Shown here: in pieces, positions 17,001 to 26,415 of the stretch
How positions within the stretch are numbered: the stretch's first letter is position 1
Layout: each line of letters begins with the position of its first letter
Source of the DNA: Botryococcus braunii
Taxonomy: Eukaryota > Chlorophyta > Trebouxiophyceae
Direction: 5' to 3'
NCBI GenBank assembly: GCA_002005505.1
Contig: KV908377.1
Location: 628,931-659,180, forward strand
Length of the DNA: 30,250 bases
Made by a program: the position numbers and the translations under genes
The notes under the pieces: generated by a model
Databases searched by the model: none
Told to the model about the DNA's origin: nothing
What the model saw: only the letters and a program-made list of their open reading frames with translations

Positions 17001-18426
17001 TGATGGTTTTGGGGATGTAATCAGGTTCAAGGCGAGGCTTGTGGCACAAGGATGCAAACAAAGACCAGGGGTGGATTATTTTGAGACTTTTGCTCCTGTC
17101 AGTACACACTCATCCAGGCGTGTGCTTCTGAATCTGGCAAACGCTAAGGGATGGAAGGTACATCAGGTAGACATTAAAACTGCCTTTCTCAATGGGTCCT
17201 TAGAGGAGGAAGTTTATGTAACTCAACCCCCCTGTTTCTCTAATGGTGATTCGAGTAGAGTATGTAAGCTTCTGAAATCATTGTATGGCCTGAAGCAGGC
17301 CCCACGCGCGTGGCATAAGCGCCTTGTTGAAGAGCTTAGCAAGTTTGGCTTTACTGCCTGCAAAAGCGATTCATCACTGTTTGTCAACAAGGAATCCTAT
17401 GAGTCACATGTTTACTTGCTGACTTATGTTGATGACTTGTTGATTGTATGCAAGGAAGGGGAAACCATTGAGCAAGTCAAATCTAAGCTCACTTGTAGTT
17501 TCTCTATTCATGATCTTGGTGAGATTAAATCATTTCTGGGATGTGAAATCACCAAAGATGAGACCACTGGGAGCCTCAAGATGACTAACGTATTAAAAAT
17601 TGAGAGGCTGGTGGAGGAGTATGGACTTCCTGCACAAGGCAGGGATGTTGATACTCCAATGGCGCATGGGTTTGTCACTTCACAAAATCCAGAGCCACCC
17701 TTGGGGGCTGGTGGTGAGCAGGTAGGAGCAGGCACACCATTGCCAGAGGGTCACAGGTATCTGGAGCTCGTGGGATCACTACAATACCTAGCTACCACAA
17801 CTAGGCCTGACATAGCTCAGGCTGTGGGGGTTTTGAGTCGGTTCAGGGGGCAACCTACGACAGCGCATTGGAATGGTGCTATAAGAGTACTGAGGTACTT
17901 AAATTGCACTAAGGAAATGGGCATAACGTACACTAACTCTGGTGACAATGAGTTGGTGGGATACGTGGATGCAGATTTTGCTGGTGACTTGGATGGAGGA
18001 AAATCAACCACAGGGTTTGTTCTTCTTCTAAACGGGTCAGCAGTGTCTTGGTGCAGCAAGAAGCAATCTTCAGTGTCTACATCTACTGTGGAAGCTGAAT
18101 TTGTTGCGACTGCTGCGGCAGTAAAGGAGGTAATGTGGATGGGTGGTATGCTGGAAGAGCTTGGAGTCACAGTGAAGACTGTCAAGCTATTCTGTGACAA
18201 TCAAGGGGCTATGCAGCACTTGAAAAATCACATAGTGTCAAAGTTCACTAAGCATATCAGCATCAGCTATCATTATGCACGCGAGAAAGTGGCTTGGGGG
18301 CAGATTGACCCTGTCTATGTTGCTACATCTGAAAATGTAGCAGATATGTTTACCAAACCACTGGCATCTGCTGCATTTGAGAAGCATAGGGCTAAATTGG
18401 GTGTGTCAGGACCTGCTTTTAATTAA
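14033..18426 (+). CDS. Element 1 Gag-Pol polyprotein (Ty1/copia), one frameshift in gag
   Basis: Gag starts at 14033 and runs in one frame to about 14320; the frame then changes and continues open for 1369 codons from 14317 to 18426. Compared with Element 2 (DVWVDRALDM), Element 1 lacks one G at tgg|ttgatg, so a 1-base deletion is likelier than programmed slippage; no slippery heptamer is present. Counting residues from 14317: CX2CX4HX4C zinc knuckle at 164-177; protease DSGAS at Asp222; GAG-pre-integrase LWHARLGHP near 358 with later HX3H/CX2C; integrase core Asp427, Asp490, Glu526 (35 residues between the last two); RT with QVDIKTAFLNG, SLYGLKQAPRAWH and YVDD at 1037-1040; RNase H with VDAD near 1218, STVEAE, CDNQ and VADMFTKPL at the end. 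All catalytic motifs are intact. The polyprotein packages, cleaves, copies and integrates the element in cytoplasmic particles and the nucleus. Confidence 0.95.
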
Positions 18427-18440
18427 CTGACATGTGAAGC

Positions 18441-18450
18441 AAGGGGAAGA
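18441..18450 (+). promoter_or_regulatory. Polypurine tract of Element 1
   Basis: aaggggaaga, one base before the 3' LTR; the identical tract precedes the 3' LTR of Element 2. It primes plus-strand DNA synthesis. Confidence 0.92.
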
Positions 18451-18451
18451 T

Positions 18452-19580
18452 TGTTGGGTTTTGTACTTCATTATGTCATGTTAATTAACGTGCGTGCGTG
18501 CGTGCGTGCGCACGTGCGTGCGCACGTGCGTGCGTGTGTGAAGGTACAATCACATGTAATAATTAGCTGTAAGTTAACCAAGCAGTTAACTCAAGGTAAA
18601 GACATCTTGACAATGGCTATGAACGATCAATCTATGAGTATTAATGCATTGAGAGATATTTATTCTATGGCTGTAAATACCTTCCAGCCTTTAGTGGCTG
18701 GAAGACATGCATCTAGAGTTAATAAATGTGTTACTGTAGGATAAGGGTCCAAATTCTGTGGATAGGAACCCTGAGCATGTCCTAATGTTCGTGAAAAAGG
18801 CCAGTAGCAGTGCTGGACAGCGCGTTTCCCACGCGCTGATCTGAGTACAGATAGCCAGAGAACCCGGACCACCAGGCAGTCATTCGATCTCTTTGGCTTG
18901 TTAAGCCGACTCCTGAATGGACTCATGTGAATTGCTTTTTTCTCTCTCACTTGTTGTGAGTAACTTCTGTGGAAGCAATTGCTATACGTGGTAAGTCGGG
19001 GCTCTGCCGGTCATGTTTTTGATCACGGCCATAAGTGCCGTTTTGATGATCAGAGACTAATATGGATATGTGAATGTTGCAGAATTGTTCATCAGTTTGA
19101 CGCTGTCGACTATGTATGTCTTGGTCAAACTGATTAAGTACATGGTAAGTCAGCTATGTGACGGCAGAGGGCTGCTTATAGATAAGGTTCATCATATGCA
19201 ATGAACTAAAGGTGTTAGTGTGTTCACAGGATGATATACTTGTGAGTATAGTCATCATTTATGATTAATATAACACCTTTGGATCTTTGCAGGTAAGACT
19301 AGTTACTGTGTGTGTTCGTCCGACAGTAGTTTGTAAGTCATTCGATCTCTTTGGCTTGTTAAGCCGACTCCTGAATGGACTCATGTGAATTGCTTTCTTT
19401 CTCTCTCACTTGTTGTGAGTAACTTCTGTGGAAGCAATTGCTATACGTGAATTGTTCATCAGTTTGACGCTGTCGACTATGTATGTCTTGGTCAAACTGA
19501 TTAAGTGCATGGATGATATACTTGTGAGTATAGTCATCATTTATGATTAATATAACACCTTTGGATCTTTGCAGATCACA
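18452..19580 (+). repeat. Element 1 3' LTR
   Basis: 1129 bp, same as the 5' LTR apart from one T missing in a1. Blocks: a1 18880-18990; insert 1 18991-19082; b1 19083-19144; insert 2 19145-19229; c1 19230-19292; linker 19293-19337; a2 19338-19449; b2 19450-19511; c2 19512-19574. Confidence 0.95.
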
Positions 19581-19585
19581 GCTTG
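19581..19585. repeat. Target site duplication of Element 1, right
   Basis: GCTTG, matching 12417-12421. Confidence 0.93.
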
Positions 19586-19696
19586 GCAGGTCGGGTGGGC
19601 CCTCTGGCATCCCTTAGTCACTGGGGGAAGGCTGTAAGTGTGCCAACAGAGTCGCCGAAGAGGGGTTCTCTAAGAGTCTTAACTCGCCGATACCAG

Positions 19697-19960
19697 AAAT
19701 GTAACAGGGAAATTCACACAATGGCACAGAGACCAAGAAATAGCAATAACATTCATTGGGGCACTGGGGGCCTGAGACTGATCTATTCACTTTTCTCTTA
19801 AATAATATTCTGTTACAAACAGACGGCATCCACCTCATGCTCTATCTTCTATGTGTCTTCTTGTCGTTCTCCTTACGCTCGTGACATTAGGGGCACATTC
19901 GAGACACCTACAACGCGTGCACGCGCTACCAAACCGCTAGGGACCAAAACACCTATTACA
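19697..19960 (+). repeat. Direct repeat, second copy
   Basis: Same sequence and orientation as 11697-11906, with an internal insertion (about 19746-19801). It lies on the other side of Element 1, so before that insertion the two copies were under 1 kb apart. Confidence 0.85.
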
Positions 19961-20080
19961 CCCCGTGGGTCCAATTTACCTGGACAACTTTAAGGAACTA
20001 CCCTCACCCCCCCCCCCCAACCGCCCACACCCACAGCATCCAGTGTAGTGAGTAGTGGCCATGAGTGGGCGTTGGCATTT

Positions 20081-20941
20081 CCGTACCTGGCACTGAAAGT
20101 TTGGGTGGGACCTCTGCTGGCAGATGTGGCCAGGACCATACCCCAGAAGGTCCGTTGACATGCATACAGTGGGCTGTGGTGTGTTAGGGTCGTATAAAGA
20201 GTGCATGGTGATATGATTGTAAGTGAGTATACATAGCAAGTCCACGCGTTGCGCAGCAAATTGAAAATGACTAGTGGCTGTGTGAGAGGTGCTTACACGG
20301 AGGACAACCAGTAAAAGCACCATCAACAAACGGCTAAACAGTTGCTGCTCATTAAAAACCGGAAAAGATGAATAATTGTGGGTGGTGAGTACTTGTGCGG
20401 ATCAGGATCTGCCAATGGACCACCGATGGTCCCCACATACCGCCCGAAATCCCACCGCAGTACCCGTACAGAATCCCATAAGTAAGTATGATGTAGAAAA
20501 CACAAAATATGAGGGAAAACCAGAGGCAGGCGCGCTGATTCAGTGTGGAGGTTTGTGTTGCCGACCATGCCAGCATGTCCTCGCTCGCCAGTCACAGCAG
20601 CATAAACAAGCTTAGTCGAGGATACGTGAGACGACGAGAAGTCAATAGGGCCCACACCTGCACCGGAAAGAGCTCATGGTTAGCGGTCTGCGTGGACTGG
20701 GAGATCCACGAACCGTGAGCTCTGGACGTGGGCTGGCGCTGGCGAGAAGAGAGGTGGCGAAGGAAGAAAACGCGGCGGTCCAGGAGGAAGGAAAAATGGG
20801 GTGGGGAACCTGAGAGGCGGGTCTGAAGGTAGTGACTGTCACGCCAACAGGTGTCTGGGTGGGGTGTGTGGGGGGGTGTGTGTGTGTCGGTGTGGGTGTG
20901 TGTGTGGGTGTGTGTGGGGATGTGGGTGCGTGTGGTGACGT

Positions 20942-21001
<60 letters not shown>

Positions 21002-21412
21002 ACCTAGGCAGTAGTACTGCGATTCTGTACGGGTACTGCGATGGGATTTCGGGCGGTATGTGGGGACCATCGGTGGTCCATTGGCAGATCCTGATCCGCA
21101 CACTTACTCACCACCCACAATCATCCACCTTTTCCGGTTTATAATGAGCAGCAACGGTTTAGCCGTTTTTTGAGGTTGCTTTTACTGGTTGTCCTCCCTG
21201 TTACCTCACATAGCCACTAGTTATTTTCAATTTGTTGCGCAACGCGTGGACTTGCTATGCATACTCACCGACATATCACCATGCACTGTTTATATGACCC
21301 CAACACACCACAGCCCACTGTATGCATGGTCAAACGGACCTTCTGGGGTATGGTGCTGGCCACATCTGCCAGCAGGGGTCCCATCCAAACTTTCAGTTAC
21401 AGGTATGGGAAC
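20081..21412. repeat. Long imperfect inverted repeat, arms of about 390 bp
   Basis: Left arm about 20081-20475, right arm about 21021-21412; for example cagtacccgtacagaatc on the left against gattctgtacgggtactg on the right, and gcaagtccacgcgttgcgc against gcgcaacgcgtggacttgc. Identity is high but not perfect. The spacer of about 545 bp includes the GT tract. It could be a foldback-type transposon or an inverted duplication. Confidence 0.88.
20945..21000. repeat. (GT)n microsatellite
   Basis: Pure GT run following a degenerate GTGTGGGT-rich stretch from about 20852, inside the palindrome spacer. Confidence 0.95.
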
Positions 21413-21572
21413 TAATTGTACGCACATTGGTCTGTCTGTGCTTTTCTTACGAGCTTGGTTATGCTGGATGGGGGTTAAGGCACTTCGTGTATGTATGAGG
21501 GCCACGGGGATGTTGGTGGTGCTTACATAATCTCGTCTCCGCGTGTGCCGGGTCATGCACACTTCAACTTTT

Positions 21573-21660
21573 TTCTAAGTACTGTCTCAGTACAGGCGGG
21601 GATCGGATCATCCCCGGATCCCAGGCTGGAGTCCAGCCGCTGCGTTCCCCTACAGTGTAC
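21573..21660 (+). repeat. Inverted partner of 11455-11530
   Basis: ctcagtacaggcggggatcg through gtccagccgctgcgttcccc, nearly identical to the reverse complement of 11455-11530. Confidence 0.8.
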
Positions 21661-22395
21661 TCCCGCATGCGCAGCGGGAGTTCCGCTGAGTGGAGTTCGT
21701 GGAGTTGCTACGGCAGTTGCAATATACCACAGTCAAGATGTGCGTGAGGTGTCCTGATTAGAAATGCATCTCCGATTTGGTGTCTGCAAAAATGAAACGA
21801 AAAATGAAATGAGCAAAAATGTGAAAAAGGGGGGATTAAAGAGGAGAGCAAAATTTAAGAAAAACTGAGAAGGGGGATAGAGGAGGACAACAAGGAGTGG
21901 TGAGTTGGTACCCTTGAAAATAATTCTTTGATAATTCGGTAGTAACTACAATTCTAACATTTTTGGTAAGAAGCTTGAAACCTTAAATTTGCTTAAAAAG
22001 CTCAAGTGAAGTGATTACAAACTGTTGGAATTTGTGTACTGTCAGGACAATCCAAGGATGACAAATTTTAACCTGAATAAATTAGCTGTATAGTTGACCA
22101 TGTGTTCAACTCAAGGGAAACTCTTTGATAAACAGCCAGTGGCCTTCATGGCCACAAGTAGTAATGGATAAAGTATCTAAGAACATGGTAGAGAAGGACT
22201 TTCCTGTTGTTTGTGGCTATTAAAAATGAGTTTATCCTAATTGTTAATAACGTGATAAACTCAGTTGGGATAAGGGCCAATTTCCAAGGCTCTGAACCTC
22301 AACTCTGATACGAATTCATGAAAAGGGGCCAGAACAGCGCAAGTCAACGCGCTGGTCTGATAATACTAGGAGCGACTGACCGAAGTCTCAAGCAG

Positions 22396-22823
22396 TCAAT
22401 CCGTTGTGTTTGTGAAACGTCTTTGTTGTCTCAAACACTGACTCTCAGCCTGATCTCAATTAACTCTCATCTGTGTTGGCATCGTGGATGCATTGTGTCA
22501 GATCAAGAGGAGATCAGACTGGTGAGGCGCACGTTTGTCGCTTACGTTATTCTAGCAGCCATAAGTGCTGCTTTATTGAACTTAACTAAGAAAGTATTCT
22601 TGGTAATGTGCAGGCCTGTTAAACTGCTTCCATCATACAATGTTGTTGATGTTGAAAGTATTTACTTACTTGGTAAGCAGTTTACGCTGCACGTTGGTTT
22701 GCAGACAAGTAACCGCATTTGAATTACCAGCAAGATACTGATTGTGTAACATGCACAGGATGACACATGCATATGTCTCATCATCTGTGATTTATAATAT
22801 TAAACACAAACTGGATCTTGCAG
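22396..22823 (+). other. Intron-containing copy (a1-i1-b1-i2-c1) in Element 2 LTR
   Basis: Blocks of 126, 59 and 65 bp separated by a 92-bp insert (gtgagg...tgtgcag) and an 86-bp insert (gtaagc...atgcacag). Same order and nearly the same insert sizes as in Element 1, although the sequences are largely different. Confidence 0.9.
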
Positions 22824-22866
22824 GTAATCGTTAGATAGACCAGTGTCGTATACTACCCGGTGTAAG

Positions 22867-23116
22867 TCAATCCGTTGTGTTTGTGAAACGTCTTTGTTGT
22901 CTCAAACACTGACTCTCAGCCTGATCTCAATTAACTCTCATCTGTGTTGGCATCGTGGATGCATTGTGTCAGATCAAGAGGAGATCAGACTGGCCTGTTA
23001 AACTGCTTCCATCATACAATGTTGTTGATGTTGAAAGTATTTACTTACTTGGATGACACATGCATATGTCTCATCATCTGTGATTTATAATATTAAACAC
23101 AAACTGGATCTTGCAG
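22867..23116 (+). other. Intronless copy (a2-b2-c2) in Element 2 LTR
   Basis: 250 bp matching a1+b1+c1 of the same LTR with both inserts removed exactly. It ends in tcttgcag, eight bases before the LTR end. Confidence 0.93.
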
Positions 23117-23125
23117 GATCCACAA

Positions 23126-23140
23126 TGGTTATGGGCCCAC
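23126..23140 (+). promoter_or_regulatory. Primer binding site of Element 2
   Basis: tggttatgggcccac. The stretch GGTTATGGGCCCA is complementary to the anticodon stem-loop of eukaryotic initiator tRNA-Met (TGGGCCCATAACC), the site known from Drosophila copia, where the primer is a tRNA half cut within the anticodon stem. It is not complementary to a tRNA 3' end beyond TGG. Confidence 0.8.
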
Positions 23141-23144
23141 GCCC

Positions 23145-23765
23145 ATGGAGCAACGACCACCTCTATTGACGAACGACGAGCTTAATTTGCTCCGCGAAGG
23201 GCACTTCCACTGCGACCTATGCAATAATTGGGTGTCTGGCAAAGTCCCTATTGAGAATGTAAATCGTGCTATTGAACGGGGAATCATTGTGTTTGAAGAC
23301 TTTTGCCGAGAAGGTATTGAGGAAGAAGGCTACTATCAAGCCAAGTTTAACAATCGTGACTCTCAGTTAATCCAATCAGTTGAAAACTCGAAGTATCCAG
23401 TTCCAAGCCATCCCCGCCGTACATTTTCTCTTGACACTTGGGAAGCTAGACTTATCGATCGAGACAGTTACTCACACAGTCTTCGTGAGCAATACTATAC
23501 GTTAGCTAGATACGAAATTCCCTTAGATTTTTCCCATCATTGTCTTCTCATTGAGTTTGCAACACTCCTTGCATTAAGTAGAGGAGCGAATGTATCATTA
23601 AGTCCATGGCTTCTACGAGACGAATCACCATATGAATCATTGAAGGAGAAACTTGCTGAGACAATCAATTCCATTGGCCGTGATCTAGAAAACAATTCAG
23701 AGCAAAGGTGCAGGTGCTACATTCCCAGGCATGGCAACATTGGGCACGAACCCTACCCCAGGTGA
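23145..23765 (+). CDS. Element 2 ORF0, conserved CxxC protein upstream of Gag
   Basis: 206 codons, intact, starting 20 bases after the LTR in a CCATGG context. I recognise no known domain. An N-terminal HCDLCNNWVSGKVP motif (CxxC) is conserved in Element 1, followed by AIERGIIVFEDFCREG; the C-terminal half (SLREQYYTLARYEIPLDF and a Leu-rich helix) also has a counterpart in Element 1. The last 35 bases overlap the start of gag (23731) in another frame. Typical Ty1/copia elements have no ORF here. Possible roles (RNA binding, regulation, assembly) are guesses. It could also be the N-terminus of Gag expressed by frameshifting. Confidence 0.8.
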   Translation: MEQRPPLLTNDELNLLREGHFHCDLCNNWVSGKVPIENVNRAIERGIIVFEDFCREGIEEEGYYQAKFNNRDSQLIQSVENSKYPVPSHPRRTFSLDTWEARLIDRDSYSHSLREQYYTLARYEIPLDFSHHCLLIEFATLLALSRGANVSLSPWLLRDESPYESLKEKLAETINSIGRDLENNSEQRCRCYIPRHGNIGHEPYPR

Positions 23766-26415
23766 TTTATCCAATCCACCATCAAATCCACCCAACCCTT
23801 CAGCTGGCATTACTAGTCAGTCTGCCCAGTCAGGTAATAGCATAGATCAGACAAACCCTGTTTATACTAATCTAAAACTGGTTCAGGCGTTAGACCTGGA
23901 TTGTGAAAACGGTTTTAGATGGCAGAAAGATGTTCTGAATGTTGCTAATAGCAAACGTATTAGGATGTGTCTCGATGAAGAGCATCCTAATACAGCAGGG
24001 GACTCTCTTGCTATGAGTCTTCTAACTGAGAAAATTCCTGACGTTTGGGTGGACAGGGCATTGGACATGCCAAACGCAAAGCAGGCTTATGATTGGCTGC
24101 TGCGCAAGTTCACTGGTGGCCACAATGAGGAGTTAATGAGAAAATGGTCCAAGGTCTTGGACTATGGGCGTATCAGTGAGGGTCAGGAGTACCATTCATA
24201 TGTTGCTAGGAAGTTCAGGATTGCAAGAGGTCTACAAGCCAATAATCACCCATGCTCTGATGGTAGGCTAAAAATGGGGATTGTAGAGGGTTTGCCTAAG
24301 CATTTTGACCATGCCAAATCCAATCTCTACACCTCCTGCCTTGGTGAGGATGAGGACAAGGTCACACTCAATATTCAGGCATGTTCAAGGTTGCTTGGGA
24401 TTGATGAATTTAAGGCCCCCTCACCATCAGTCAATCTGATCAATCCAGTCAGAGGTCCCCCTCGTCCCAGGAACGCTCCAGGATGTAGGCCACAGGGGAT
24501 GCCAGAAGATCTGCCTGACAACTTCAGGGGCTGCTGGCACTGCTTGGAAGATGGACATACCAGAAACGTGTGTCCAAAACTTATAGCTGAGAAAGAAAAA
24601 AGGGCTGCCCTCATTTCAGCACGCATGAATCCAGCCAATCCAGTTGGAGGTATTGCATTGGGGGACTCTTCTGACTCAGGTAATCCATTCTCTAGATGGG
24701 TGGTAGACTCAGGAGCCTCAACACACATATGCAATGATGTTAGACTCATGCAAAACATTCACTGGTATACACAGCCAAAGGGTTTAAACTTGGCAACTGG
24801 TGAACATGTTGCACAACGCAAGGCATGTGGTTCTGTGTGCTTAGTAGATGAAATGGGGAACATGTGTAAACTTAAAAATGTAGAATATGTACCTACTGCT
24901 ATTGAAAATTTGTTGTCGGTCTCCAGTGCAGTAACAGATGGCATCATGTTTACAAACAATTCACATGGAGAGATTATCAGTATGTACAGCAATACTTCAA
25001 AATTCATCTCTGAAGTCAGAAAAGAAAGAGGACTGTATTTTGTTTACTGCTTGTGCTGCAAAATTCAGCTCTCACATAGTGTTGGATACGCTCACAAATG
25101 CTCTGAATATGATTTGTGGCATCAACGCTTGGGACATCCAGGAAGTAAAAACCTGGAACGACTGCAGACTGAGGATATGGTGAAGGGAATAGCTACATCT
25201 CTGTCTCCTTGCTTACATGGTCATTCACTGTGTGATGTGTGTGTGATGGGCAAGCAGACTAAAGAGAGCTACCAAAAATCCCCAGTATCAGCAACTGAAC
25301 GTCTTCAGCTGTTGCACTTGGATGTAATTGGTGAGCTACCAATTCCAGGAGCTGAGGGTGAACGCTACATGCTCACAGTACTAGACGATTACTCTAGAGC
25401 TGGTGAATCCGTAGCATTGACTTCCAAGTCCCAGGTGGGTGGTGCTGTTAAGTCAATCATCCTGTACTTGGAAAATCAGACTAATCACAATGTTAAGGTG
25501 GTTAGGTCTGATAGGGGAAGTGAGTTTGTAAATGCTGACTTGCTTGACTTTTTTCAGTCTAAAGGAATCAGACAAGAAAGGTCTGCTCCTTATACCCCTC
25601 AACAAAATGGAAGAGCAGAACGTTTTAACAGATCCTTGAAGGAGAAAGTTAGAATGCTTCTTTTGCAGGCAAAAGCTCCACAAGGCATGTGGGCGGATGC
25701 ACTTCCAACACATGTTAGGTTGTTAAATCTCAGAGCAGTAAAGGGGAAGACAGCCACCCCCTATGAACTGCTGTTTGGGAGGAAACCATCAGTGCACTAC
25801 TTAAGAGTGTGGGGATGCTTGGCGTTTATCAAAATACCAGATAAGGATCTTTCAGCCTTTTCGGCTAGATCTGAGGCTGGAATGTTTGTGGGATATGAGC
25901 CTGCATCAAAGGCCTACAGAGTCAAGGTGGGGAACAAGGTAAAGGTGTCAAAGAACGTTAAATTCTTTGAAGATAAACTAGGAATTCATGCTCTCACTCC
26001 CAGTAATTCTCTCACTGCTGAATTCTCCCATGAGATAAATTTTGATCAAGTTCCATGCACTGATGATGGGGATGATTGGGATTTTGTACCGGTAGACCTC
26101 ACTGGTGCATTGGAATTAAACAGGGAAGCTGGAAGGGGTATTGCCCCAACTCTCCCAGCTAACATAGAAGTCATGCACAGGATGAATGATATCCTGAGAG
26201 GCCTGGGAGCAGCGGAAGAGAGTGGTCCAAGTGGGTTAACTGGGCCAGGAGCTCCAGGGGAAGGAGTAGTGGGCACTGGGAACATGCAAAACCTAGTGTC
26301 ACATACACCAGACAGTTCAGGTGAAGAATCAGATAATCAACCTCTGCTGAAACCAGTGACTCATTTGAGGAAATGCAAGGTGGTGCCAGGAATGGTGGAG
26401 GTAGATACGAACTGA
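23731..26415 (+). CDS. Element 2 Gag-protease-integrase (5' part of Gag-Pol)
   Basis: 894 codons open. Gag continues unbroken through the position where Element 1 is frameshifted. CX2CX4HX4C zinc knuckle (CWHCLEDGHTRNVC) at residues 268-281; protease DSGAS at Asp326; GAG-pre-integrase LWHQRLGHP with CDVCVMGKQ; integrase core Asp531, Asp594, Glu630 with 35 residues between the last two. The frame is lost at about 26340-26400 just before the RT region, ending in a short run of foreign residues. The integrase catalytic triad is intact. Confidence 0.93.
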   Translation: MATLGTNPTPGDLSNPPSNPPNPSAGITSQSAQSGNSIDQTNPVYTNLKLVQALDLDCENGFRWQKDVLNVANSKRIRMCLDEEHPNTAGDSLAMSLLTEKIPDVWVDRALDMPNAKQAYDWLLRKFTGGHNEELMRKWSKVLDYGRISEGQEYHSYVARKFRIARGLQANNHPCSDGRLKMGIVEGLPKHFDHAKSNLYTSCLGEDEDKVTLNIQACSRLLGIDEFKAPSPSVNLINPVRGPPRPRNAPGCRPQGMPEDLPDNFRGCWHCLEDGHTRNVCPKLIAEKEKRAALISARMNPANPVGGIALGDSSDSGNPFSRWVVDSGASTHICNDVRLMQNIHWYTQPKGLNLATGEHVAQRKACGSVCLVDEMGNMCKLKNVEYVPTAIENLLSVSSAVTDGIMFTNNSHGEIISMYSNTSKFISEVRKERGLYFVYCLCCKIQLSHSVGYAHKCSEYDLWHQRLGHPGSKNLERLQTEDMVKGIATSLSPCLHGHSLCDVCVMGKQTKESYQKSPVSATERLQLLHLDVIGELPIPGAEGERYMLTVLDDYSRAGESVALTSKSQVGGAVKSIILYLENQTNHNVKVVRSDRGSEFVNADLLDFFQSKGIRQERSAPYTPQQNGRAERFNRSLKEKVRMLLLQAKAPQGMWADALPTHVRLLNLRAVKGKTATPYELLFGRKPSVHYLRVWGCLAFIKIPDKDLSAFSARSEAGMFVGYEPASKAYRVKVGNKVKVSKNVKFFEDKLGIHALTPSNSLTAEFSHEINFDQVPCTDDGDDWDFVPVDLTGALELNREAGRGIAPTLPANIEVMHRMNDILRGLGAAEESGPSGLTGPGAPGEGVVGTGNMQNLVSHTPDSSGEESDNQPLLKPVTHLRKCKVVPGMVEVDTN

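Larger units (their letters stand above)
12422..19580 (+). mobile_element. Element 1: complete Ty1/copia LTR retrotransposon
   Basis: Order: 5' LTR (12422-13551), primer site (13553-13567), ORF0 (from 13572, broken), gag-pol (14033-18426), polypurine tract (18441-18450), 3' LTR (18452-19580). LTRs run TGTTGG...CA. By eye they differ by one T in a T run, and the 5-bp target duplication is intact, so the insertion is recent. Protease-integrase-RT-RNase H order with integrase before RT places it in Ty1/copia (Pseudoviridae). It interrupts older repetitive DNA. A frameshift in gag and stops in ORF0 make it doubtful that this copy is autonomous. Confidence 0.97.
19586..22022. other. Repetitive region between the two retrotransposons
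   Basis: No gene recognised. Contains the direct repeat at 19697-19960, the long palindrome at 20081-21412 with a GT tract in its spacer, the inverted partner of 11455-11530 at 21573-21660, and AT-rich sequence (21760-22022) before Element 2. Confidence 0.5.
22023..23124 (+). repeat. Element 2 5' LTR
   Basis: 1102 bp, TGTTGGAA...ATCCACA. Blocks: upstream 22023-22395; a1 22396-22521; insert 1 22522-22613; b1 22614-22672; insert 2 22673-22758; c1 22759-22823; linker 22824-22866; a2 22867-22992; b2 22993-23051; c2 23052-23116; end 23117-23124. Upstream hairpins at 22227-22263 (10-bp arms) and 22335-22354 (cagcgc/gcgctg). Confidence 0.95.

Noticed and set aside
22318..22722. 134-codon ORF inside the Element 2 LTRs (also 28462-28866)
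   Set aside because: It runs through both intron-like inserts and stops in the second; differences between the LTR copies change residues freely, and Element 1 has no counterpart.
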